This document shows, piece after piece, positions 57,609-64,000 of a stretch of DNA of 64,000 bases; positions within the stretch are counted from its first letter, which is position 1; each line of letters begins with the position of its first letter. A model generated the notes under the pieces. That model did no database searches. It saw only the letters and a list, made by a program, of their open reading frames with translations, and was not told where the DNA came from. This DNA comes from Thermus antranikianii DSM 12462 (GTDB lineage Bacteria > Deinococcota > Deinococci > Deinococcales > Thermaceae), in assembly GCF_000423905.1 (NCBI RefSeq), contig NZ_KE384104.1:37467-101466 (forward strand), read 5' to 3'. The position numbers and the translations under genes are program-made.

Positions 57609-57642
57609 GGCGATGGCTCTTCCCCTTCCAGGAATCCCCGGA

Positions 57643-57658
57643 CCGGGCTGAAGCCCGG
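57643..57658 (-). terminator. Hairpin between lysW and lysX
   Basis: CCGGGCT (57643-57649) and AGCCCGG (57652-57658) form a perfect stem in the 88-base gap after lysW. The two-base tip means the real loop is larger. It has no T-run, so it is more likely a partial terminator or RNA-stabilising element that lets the carrier protein LysW outnumber LysX. Confidence 0.45.
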
Positions 57659-57696
57659 CCCAGGGCCTCGAGGCTCCCTACCCTAAGGGGATGGCC

Positions 57697-57861
57697 TCAC
57701 TCTCCCCAGTCCTCCGCCTCCTCCGGGGCGGGCTCCAGGCGAAGGGGGTCCAGCCCCACCACCTCCAGCTCCGCGCCGCAGTCCTCGCACACCACAAGTT
57801 CCCCCAACTCGGGGTTTGCCAGGGTCAGCTCCGCACCGCATTCAGGGCAAGTGGCTACCAT
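57697..57861 (-). CDS. lysW: Alpha-aminoadipate carrier protein LysW
   Basis: 54 aa. Small acidic carrier that holds the pathway intermediate on its C-terminal Glu. The zinc ribbon is CPECGAEL (about 5-12) and [20 protein letters not shown] (about 25-44). The tail AEDWGE ends in the EDWGE motif with the modified Glu. The ATG at 57861 overlaps the stop of the paralog upstream by 7 bases. Confidence 0.96.
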   Translation of the reverse strand: MVATCPECGAELTLANPELGELVVCEDCGAELEVVGLDPLRLEPAPEEAEDWGE

Positions 57862-58172
57862 TCCTCGTCCTCCTCGTCCACTTCACTCCAGTCAGGGACA
57901 AACCGAAAGCCGCACTCCGGGCACTCCACCTCTTGGCCTCGATCCTCCTCGGATACCTCGAAGGTATAGCCGCAACGGGGGCAGTCCACGAAGAAGGCCT
58001 CGAGGCCCTCCTCCGTCACCTCCACCTCAAGAGGATCCAGGGAGACCACCTCCAGAAAGGCCCCGCAAGCCTCGCACTCCAGCACGTCCCCTACTTCCAG
58101 GGTCTCCACGTCCTCGGCCAGCACCACGCTGGCCTCGCCGCACACCGGGCAGGTGATCTCCAGATCCTCCAT
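57855..58172 (-). CDS. LysW-like protein with two zinc ribbons
   Basis: 105 aa. First ribbon: [14 protein letters not shown] and [20 protein letters not shown] (about 8-55), matching LysW's order of motifs including 'LEVVxLDPL'. Second ribbon: [16 protein letters not shown] and [12 protein letters not shown] (about 64-95). The C-terminus (EVDEEDEEW) is acidic like LysW but ends in Trp, not in EDWGE with a terminal Glu. It overlaps lysW by 7 bases, so both are translated together. Function unknown; it may be a scaffold or a second carrier. Confidence 0.8.
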   Translation of the reverse strand: MEDLEITCPVCGEASVVLAEDVETLEVGDVLECEACGAFLEVVSLDPLEVEVTEEGLEAFFVDCPRCGYTFEVSEEDRGQEVECPECGFRFVPDWSEVDEEDEEW

Positions 58173-58181
58173 AGGCCTAGT

Positions 58182-58673
58182 TTACTCCCCCGGGAAGCGG
58201 CCATACTTCTTGTAGTAGTCCAGCAGGGAACCCTCCCTCAAAGCCTCCAACAGGAAGGGCGGCGGGGGACGAAGGGCAAAGCGCTCTCCTCCCCGCACCA
58301 GAACCCCCGTTTCCAGATCCAGCTCCACCCTATCCCCGTCCTCTAGCGCATCCACCACCTCCTCCGATTCGAAGGGAATGATCCCCAGGTTCACCAGGTT
58401 GCGGAAGAAGATGCGGGCGTAGCTCTTGGCAATGACCGCCTGGATGCCCAGCTTGCGCAGGGCCTCTGGGGCGTACTCCCGGCTACTGCCAAGCCCGGCA
58501 TTCCTTCCGAAAACCAGGATGTCCCCGGGTTTCACCTCCTTGGCAAACTCGGGCCGCAGGTGGGCGAAGGCGAAGGTGTGGAACCGGTCCTCCCCCACCA
58601 TGAAAGGCGCGTACTTGCCGGGAAGGATGTCGTCGGTGTTGATGTGGTCGCCAAACTTCCAAACCCTAGGCAT
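58182..58673 (-). CDS. lysU: Homoaconitase small subunit
   Basis: 163 aa swivel domain of the aconitase family. RVWKFGDHINTDDILPGKYA (about 3-22) and ILVFGRNAGLGSSREYAPEA (about 52-71) are the LeuD/HacB signatures, the second carrying the substrate-binding Ser-Arg. VVAKS-like AVIAKSYARIFFRNLVNLGI follows. Overlaps the large-subunit stop by 8 bases. Confidence 0.94.
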   Translation of the reverse strand: MPRVWKFGDHINTDDILPGKYAPFMVGEDRFHTFAFAHLRPEFAKEVKPGDILVFGRNAGLGSSREYAPEALRKLGIQAVIAKSYARIFFRNLVNLGIIPFESEEVVDALEDGDRVELDLETGVLVRGGERFALRPPPPFLLEALREGSLLDYYKKYGRFPGE

Positions 58674-59931
58674 GGGCTTCCTCCTGGGACAAAGGGGCTA
58701 GGTCCTCGGGAGTGGCGATATACCCGGCCACGGCGCTGGCCGCCGCCACGCGGGGGCTTGCCAGGTAGATCTCGGCATCGGGAGCCCCCATGCGCCCCCG
58801 GAAGTTGCGGTTGCTGGTGGACACGCACACCTCTCCCGGGGCCAAAACCCCCATGTGCCGCCCCATGCAAGGACCGCACCCAGGGGTGCCGATGGTGGCC
58901 CCAGCCTCCAGCAGGGTGAGAAGGGTGCCATCCCGGGTGGCTTCCTCCAAAACCTGGGAGCTTGCGGGAATCACCAAAAGGCGCACCCCGGGGGCCACCT
59001 TCCTCCCCTTTAGCACCTCGGCGGCGGCCCTCAGGTCCTCGATGCGCCCATTGGTGCAGGTGCCGATGAACACCTGGTCCACCCGCTTGCCTCGGACGGC
59101 GGCCACCTCCTGCACGTTGTCCACGTGGAAGGGTACGGAAACCCTAGGGGAGAGGGTGGAAAGGTCGATCTCCACCTCCCGGGCATACTGGGCGTCGGGG
59201 TCGGGGTAGAGCCACTCGGGCACCCGGTAAAGATCCAGGATCTCCCCCGAGGGCACCACCAGCCCCGCCTTGGCCCCAGCCTCCACGGTGAGGTTGGCCA
59301 GGGTCATGCGCTCGCCCCGGCTCAAGGACTCCGCCCCGTCCAGGAGGTGGATCTCCACCGCCATATAGGTGGCGCCCTCGGCGGTGAGGAGGCGCACCAT
59401 CTCAAGGGCCGCGTCCTTGGCGGTGACCCCCTTGGGAAGCTTCCCCCGGAAGGTCACCTTGACGCTTTCCGGCACCCTGAACCAGGTGCGGCCGCTGGCG
59501 GCGGCCAAGGCGATATCCGTGGCCCCCATGCCCGTGCCGAAGGCCCCCACCGCCCCGTAGGTGGTGGAGTGGGAATCCGACCCCACCACGATCCAGCCCG
59601 GCTGGGCCAGGCCCTCCTCGATGAGCACCTGGTGGCACACGCCTCTTCCCACGTCAAAGACCCGGATGCCGTGCTTCCTTCCCCATTCCCGGATCTCCTT
59701 CTGGGCCTTGGCCACCTCGAGGTTGGCCGCTGGGGCCACGTGGTCGATGACGATGGAAACCCTTTCCGGGTACCGGGGGGTAGCCCCCAGATACTCCAGG
59801 CGCTTGAAGAAGCTCCCGGCGATGGAGTCCACCACCATCACCTGGTCCACCTCCACCACCACCAGCTCCCCGGCCCGCACCTCCCTTCCCGCCTTCCTGG
59901 AAAGTATCTTTTCCGCCAAGGTCATGCCCAT
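58666..59931 (-). CDS. lysT: Homoaconitase large subunit
   Basis: 421 aa. Converts homocitrate/cis-homoaconitate to homoisocitrate with a 4Fe-4S cluster. Cluster Cys in QVFIGTCTNGRIEDLRAAAE (about 296-315) and TIGTPGCGPCMGRHMGVLAP (CxxC, about 353-372). GSDSHSTTYGAVGAFGTGMG (about 115-134) is also conserved. The ATG at 59931 has AGGAGG upstream; a second ATG lies two codons on. Pairs with lysU. Confidence 0.94.
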   Translation of the reverse strand: MGMTLAEKILSRKAGREVRAGELVVVEVDQVMVVDSIAGSFFKRLEYLGATPRYPERVSIVIDHVAPAANLEVAKAQKEIREWGRKHGIRVFDVGRGVCHQVLIEEGLAQPGWIVVGSDSHSTTYGAVGAFGTGMGATDIALAAASGRTWFRVPESVKVTFRGKLPKGVTAKDAALEMVRLLTAEGATYMAVEIHLLDGAESLSRGERMTLANLTVEAGAKAGLVVPSGEILDLYRVPEWLYPDPDAQYAREVEIDLSTLSPRVSVPFHVDNVQEVAAVRGKRVDQVFIGTCTNGRIEDLRAAAEVLKGRKVAPGVRLLVIPASSQVLEEATRDGTLLTLLEAGATIGTPGCGPCMGRHMGVLAPGEVCVSTSNRNFRGRMGAPDAEIYLASPRVAAASAVAGYIATPEDLAPLSQEEAHA

Positions 59932-59941
59932 GCCCGCCTCC

Positions 59942-59947
59942 TATACT
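59942..59947 (+). promoter_or_regulatory. -10 box of the second hicBA pair (leaderless)
   Basis: TATACT ends 6 bases before the hicB ATG at 59954. The same bases lie just upstream of the lysT Shine-Dalgarno on the other strand, so hicBA transcription opposes lys-cluster read-through. Confidence 0.55.
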
Positions 59948-59953
59948 GAGGAT

Positions 59954-60181
59954 ATGAAGCGCTACTGGATCCGGGTCTATCCCGACCCTGAAGAACCTGG
60001 GGTCTGGCTGGCCGAGGTCCCCGCGGTATACGGGGTGCGCTCAGACGGGGATAGCCGTGAAGAGGCCATCCGCAACGTGCAAGAAGCCCTCGAGGCCATG
60101 CTGGAAGCCTTGAAGGCCAAAGGCCTTCCCATCCCCGAGGCCGAGGAGGAATGGGTAGAGGTGCAAGTGGATGCCGCCTAG
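59954..60181 (+). CDS. HicB-like antitoxin (second pair)
   Basis: 75 aa. [20 protein letters not shown] is followed by [20 protein letters not shown] (about 31-50), the 'SDGDTxEEAxxNxxEAL' HicB pattern, then [21 protein letters not shown] full-length HicB partial-RNase-H fold, without a DNA-binding tail. It precedes hicA with an 11-base overlap. On the strand opposite the lysine cluster between lysT and the homocitrate synthase gene. Confidence 0.85.
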   Translation: MKRYWIRVYPDPEEPGVWLAEVPAVYGVRSDGDSREEAIRNVQEALEAMLEALKAKGLPIPEAEEEWVEVQVDAA

Positions 60182-60377
60182 ACCCGAGGAGGTCCTGCGC
60201 AAGTTGAAGCGCCTGGGCTTCGAGGAGGTGGGTGGCAAAGGAAGTCACAGGGTCCTTATCCACCCCGACGGCCGGCGCACGGTAGTCCCCTTTCACCGCA
60301 AGGAACTTAAAAGGGGCACCTTCCTGGGCATCCTTAAGGACGTAGGCCTCACCGAGGAGGAATTCCGGAACCTTTAG
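60171..60377 (+). CDS. HicA-like toxin (second pair)
   Basis: 68 aa. [20 protein letters not shown] contains the catalytic His of 'GSH' (about 26), and [20 protein letters not shown] (about 37-56) is the second HicA region. The C-terminus is [10 protein letters not shown]. Typical HicA length. Convergent with homocitrate synthase, whose stop is 2 bases away. Sequence differs clearly from the HicA at 15.7 kb, so the pairs are not a recent duplicate. Confidence 0.85.
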   Translation: MPPRPEEVLRKLKRLGFEEVGGKGSHRVLIHPDGRRTVVPFHRKELKRGTFLGILKDVGLTEEEFRNL

Positions 60378-60379
60378 CC

Positions 60380-61573
<1,194 letters not shown>

Positions 61574-61618
61574 CTACCCTACCCCCCGGCGGCCGAGTTT
61601 TTTCTCCAGGGCCAGCAT
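61574..61618 (-). CDS. Leader peptide of the lysine-biosynthesis attenuator
   Basis: A 14-codon frame encoding MLALEKKLGRRGVG with adjacent Lys-Lys and Arg-Arg codons, between the hcs promoter and the attenuator hairpin. Ribosome stalling at Lys or Arg codons would favour an antiterminator. Leader-peptide attenuation of this cluster has been reported in T. thermophilus (recalled), and this sequence fits it. Confidence 0.8.
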   Translation of the reverse strand: MLALEKKLGRRGVG

Positions 61619-61628
61619 CTTGCCTGTA

Positions 61629-61657
61629 AGGGTATACGAAACCCTCCCTTTTGTCAA
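61629..61657 (-). promoter_or_regulatory. Promoter of the hcs lysine operon
   Basis: Consensus TTGACA (61652-61657), a 17-base spacer and TACCCT (61629-61634) on the minus strand. The -35 box overlaps the last codon and stop of the uppS-type gene. Transcription starts just upstream of the leader peptide. Confidence 0.75.
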
Positions 61658-62445
61658 CGCCCAAACCGCCTCTCGCGGGCCTGGTAGCTCCTTAGAGCCC
61701 TCAAGAAGTCGATCTTTCGGAACTCCGGCCAGAGCACGTCGGCGAAGTAGAACTCGGAGTAGGCCGACTGCCAAAGGAGGAAGCCGGAAAGCCGGATCTC
61801 CCCCGAGGTGCGGATGATGAAGTCGGGATCGGGAAGGCCCGCGGTGTAGAGGTGGCGGGCGATGTCCTCAGGGGTAAGCCTTTCCGCAAGTTCCTTGGGG
61901 GAAAGGCCTCTTTCCCAAGCCTCCAGAAGGAGCCTTTTCACCGCATCCACGATCTCCTCCCGCCCCCCGTAGCCCAAGGCGATGTTCAGCACCATGCCCT
62001 GGTGGTGCCGGGTGCGCTCCTCAAGGCGCTCCATCGCCCGAAGCACCTCCTCGGAAAAGCCCTCCCTCCGCCCGATGACCCGCACCTGAACCTGATGCTC
62101 CAGGACGCGGTGGTCCTCCGCCATCCGCTCGGCCTCCCGCACGAAGAGGCGCATGAGCTCCTCCACCTCCTCCGGAGGGCGCTTGAAGTTGTCCGTGGAG
62201 AAGACCCAGACCGTCACCGTCCGGATGCCCATCTCCAGGCACCATTCCAGAACCTCGTAGGCCTTCTGGACCCCGAACTCGTGCCCCTTCACGGGGGATA
62301 GGCCCAAGGCCCTGGCGTAACGGCGGTTCCCATCCAGGATGAGGCCCAGGTGCCTGGGCATGGGCCCCCTCCTCACCTCCTTGAGGAGGCGCCGCTCGTA
62401 AAGCCAGTAGAGGGGTCGGGAGAGGGAAAGGAGGCGGCGGACCAT
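61654..62445 (-). CDS. uppS: Isoprenyl transferase (undecaprenyl-diphosphate synthase family)
   Basis: 263 aa cis-prenyltransferase for the cell-wall lipid carrier. HLGLILDGNRRYARALGLSP (catalytic Asp and DGNRR, about 32-51), VTVWVFSTDNFKRPPEEVEE (about 77-96) and LPDPDFIIRTSGEIRLSGFL (about 204-223, with the RxSGExRLSxF signature) identify it. Chain length cannot be told from sequence. Directly upstream of the lysine operon on the same strand. Confidence 0.93.
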   Translation of the reverse strand: MVRRLLSLSRPLYWLYERRLLKEVRRGPMPRHLGLILDGNRRYARALGLSPVKGHEFGVQKAYEVLEWCLEMGIRTVTVWVFSTDNFKRPPEEVEELMRLFVREAERMAEDHRVLEHQVQVRVIGRREGFSEEVLRAMERLEERTRHHQGMVLNIALGYGGREEIVDAVKRLLLEAWERGLSPKELAERLTPEDIARHLYTAGLPDPDFIIRTSGEIRLSGFLLWQSAYSEFYFADVLWPEFRKIDFLRALRSYQARERRFGR

Positions 62446-62496
62446 ACCCTTTCCACCCTAAGCCGGGAGGATGAGAAAGGAAAGGCCCAAAGCCAA

Positions 62497-63615
62497 CTAC
62501 CGGTAAAGCTCCCGGGCGATGATATAGCGCTGGATCTCCGAGGTGCCCTCGTAGATCTCCGTCACCTTGGCGTCGCGGTAGTAGCGCTCCACCCGGTAAT
62601 CCCGGTGGTAGCCGTAGCCCCCCAAGACCTGCACCGCCTCCCGGGTCACCTCCACCGCCACGCTACTGGCGAAGAGCTTGGCGGTGCTGGCCTCGAGGGT
62701 GAACCGCTCCCCGGAATCCTTTTTCCTGGCAGCCTCCAACACCAAGGCCCGGGCGGCAGCGATTTTCACGTGCATGTCGGCGATCTTGAAGGCGATGGCC
62801 TGGTGTTCCCGGAGCTTCCTGCCGAACTGCTCCCTCTCATCGGCATAGGCCTTGGCGATCTCAAAGGCCCCTCGGGCGATGCCCACCGCCTGGGCCGCCA
62901 CCCCGACCCTGCCCGAATCCAGGCCCGCCAGAGCGTAGGCCAAGCCCCTTCCCTCCTCGCCCAGAAGGTTTTCCTCGGGCACGAAGACCTCCTCGAGGCG
63001 AACCTCGGCGGTGTGGGCAGCGTGGAGGCCCATCTTCGCCTCCGGAGGACCAAAGGAGAGACCGGGGGTGCCCTTCTCCACCAGGAAGGCGCTGATGCCC
63101 TTCTCACTCCTGGCCATGACCACGTAGAGGTGGGCCTGGCCTGCGGAGGTGATCCAGCTTTTCAGACCGTTCAGCACGAAACCCCCGGGCACCCTCCTGG
63201 CCTCCGTGCGGATGCTGGCGGCATCGGAACCCGCCTGGGGCTCGGTGAGGCAGAAGGCCCCGATCCACTCCCCCCGGGCCAGGGGCACCAGGTACTTTCT
63301 TTTTTGCGCCTCGGTGCCGAAGCGAAGCAGCATGTACTGGGGAAGGCCGCTGGTCACCGAAAGCACCACGGCCACGCTGGGATCGGCGGCGGCGATCTCC
63401 TCGAGGGCCAAGGCCCAGGTCACGGAGTCCAGGCCCGCTCCCCCCCACTCCTCCGGAGTGGTCATGCCCAAAAAGCCCAGCTCCGCCAAAGCCTTCAGCT
63501 GGGGCCAGGGATATTCCCCCTTCCGGTCGTACTCTGGGGCCAGAGGGTAAAGAACCTCCTTGGCCACCTGGCGCACGGTGTCCAGCACCAACTTTTGTTC
63601 GGGGGTAGTCACCAT
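62497..63615 (-). CDS. Acyl-CoA dehydrogenase
   Basis: 372 aa flavoprotein. [20 protein letters not shown] (about 122-141) and [20 protein letters not shown] bind FAD, and [20 protein letters not shown] is the helical signature. The catalytic Glu is in [16 protein letters not shown] [20 protein letters not shown] (about 350-369). Substrate chain length not determined; it fits short-chain or branched-chain acyl-CoAs. The ATG at 63615 is chosen; longer readings enter the neighbouring IS. Confidence 0.92.
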   Translation of the reverse strand: MVTTPEQKLVLDTVRQVAKEVLYPLAPEYDRKGEYPWPQLKALAELGFLGMTTPEEWGGAGLDSVTWALALEEIAAADPSVAVVLSVTSGLPQYMLLRFGTEAQKRKYLVPLARGEWIGAFCLTEPQAGSDAASIRTEARRVPGGFVLNGLKSWITSAGQAHLYVVMARSEKGISAFLVEKGTPGLSFGPPEAKMGLHAAHTAEVRLEEVFVPEENLLGEEGRGLAYALAGLDSGRVGVAAQAVGIARGAFEIAKAYADEREQFGRKLREHQAIAFKIADMHVKIAAARALVLEAARKKDSGERFTLEASTAKLFASSVAVEVTREAVQVLGGYGYHRDYRVERYYRDAKVTEIYEGTSEIQRYIIARELYR

Positions 63616-63660
63616 CTTCCTTATCGTAACACTGCAGGTATGCAGGAAAACGTCATATAC
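63616..63660 (-). promoter_or_regulatory. Acyl-CoA dehydrogenase upstream region with inverted repeat
   Basis: TACGAT on the minus strand (about 63622-63627) is a possible -10, followed by AAGGAAG before the ATG. The inverted repeat CTGCA (63632-63636) / TGCAG (63641-63645) lies between it and a weak -35, where a repressor could bind. Confidence 0.4.
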
Positions 63661-63741
63661 AATCCGCAACCGTTCCTCTACCCCTCCCATCGAGGAATGA
63701 ACCCGGACAGACACATGTGAGACGCTGAATGGGATAAAAAG

Positions 63742-63775
63742 ATGGGGAACCGACCCGAGAGAGGAGGTTCCCCAT
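63742..63775 (+). promoter_or_regulatory. Hairpin sequestering the transposase ribosome-binding site
   Basis: ATGGGGAACC (63742-63751) pairs perfectly with GGTTCCCCAT (63766-63775), a 10-bp stem that ends at the base before the ATG. The Shine-Dalgarno GAGGAGG (63761-63767) is partly in the 14-base loop and partly in the stem. It fits known protection of transposase genes from read-through transcripts. Confidence 0.8.
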
Positions 63776-64000
63776 ATGCAGCTTACCACGGTTGGCCGAG
63801 CGATATGGAAAGGAGCTAGCCAAGGGGCAAGACTGGCCGAGGCCGGGGCAGGCGACCCGGATGTCCAGGAACGCCTGCGCAAGGTGAAGTTGGTGAAAGC
63901 CCTGCGGGAGGGCAAGAGGAGGTGGGAGGAGATTCAGGAGCTTTTGGGCATCAGCCGGGCCACCTACTACCGCTGGGAAAGGGCCTTGAGGGAGAAGGGG
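63776..64000 (+). CDS. Transposase, N-terminal part (runs off the window)
   Basis: 75 codons visible and open to the window end. After a short basic start ([17 protein letters not shown]) comes a helix-turn-helix: [20 protein letters not shown] then [13 protein letters not shown] (about 43-75), as in the DNA-binding part of IS481/IS3-type transposases. The catalytic DDE domain lies beyond the window. Translation is probably limited by the hairpin at 63742-63775. Confidence 0.7.
   Translation, partial: MQLTTVGRAIWKGASQGARLAEAGAGDPDVQERLRKVKLVKALREGKRRWEEIQELLGISRATYYRWERALREKG

Larger units (their letters stand above)
63716..64000 (+). mobile_element. Left end of an IS element (IS481/IS3-like), cut by the window end
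   Basis: Starts at or near TGTGAGACGCTGAATGG (63716), a TGT-type terminus, and continues with a transposase frame to the window edge. The right end, inverted repeat and target duplication are outside the window, so family assignment is tentative. Confidence 0.65.

Noticed and set aside
62350..63720. A 456-codon plus-strand frame opposite uppS and the acyl-CoA dehydrogenase
   Set aside because: It spans two opposite-strand genes and the gap between them and has no family motif; shadow of GC-rich coding.

Overview
The window reads as chromosomal DNA of a Thermus species. Codon third positions are almost all G or C, genes are packed tightly, and many proteins (LysW-dependent lysine enzymes, BCKDH E1 alpha, two-OB-fold SSB, GH57 branching enzyme, M32 carboxypeptidase) match remembered Thermus thermophilus proteins over their full length. 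Many genes have a TANNNT -10 box ending 6-7 bases before the start codon, the sign of leaderless mRNAs typical of Deinococcus-Thermus. No rRNA and no CRISPR array was seen.

Layout. 1-12,900: sucA 5' end facing a PaaG-like gene and ruvA; hemQ with a small chlorite-dismutase-like paralog; mscS, a 776-aa coiled-coil protein and rel; then yjbQ, a methyltransferase, a sugar-nucleotidyltransferase, birA, a DUF2203 gene and a zincin. 12,881-18,743: rlmH and the branched-chain 2-oxo acid dehydrogenase operon (E1a, E1b, E2, E3) with a HicB/HicA pair inserted in it. 18,786-21,423: azlC-azlD behind an unusual XRE-cupin-like-methyltransferase fusion with palindromes around its promoter. 21,585-26,371: an accessory island with a VapBC-type pair and a DndC-like / NurA-like / HerA-like cassette. 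This cassette is the best candidate here for an undescribed defence or DNA-modification system.

26,477-34,616: a HIBADH-family dehydrogenase, lipA/lipB, an intact IS5-type element sitting in the stop codon of an SDR gene, an FMN 2-hydroxyacid oxidase, the rpsF-ssb-rpsR-rplI operon and tRNA-Asn. 34,706-49,500: pnt transhydrogenase, two EamA and two MFS transporters, comM, mgsA, mazG, an ABC-transporter deletion relic, carboxypeptidase, prepilin peptidase, a nitroreductase, a LysM/NlpC hydrolase and tRNA-Trp. 49,564-54,889: short GidA-like flavoprotein, mutY, CoA-binding protein, nadE with a separate nitrilase-family amidase, and the GH57 branching enzyme. 54,894-61,657: the alpha-aminoadipate lysine cluster (lysZ, lysY, lysX, lysW, a two-zinc-ribbon LysW paralog, homoaconitase small and large subunits, homocitrate synthase) with a Lys-Lys/Arg-Arg leader-peptide attenuator, and a second HicB/HicA pair on the opposite strand inside it. 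61,654-64,000: undecaprenyl-diphosphate synthase-type gene, an acyl-CoA dehydrogenase and the left end of a second IS whose transposase ribosome-binding site is locked in a hairpin.

Assignments rest on reading translated sequence and on remembered family motifs; no database search was run.
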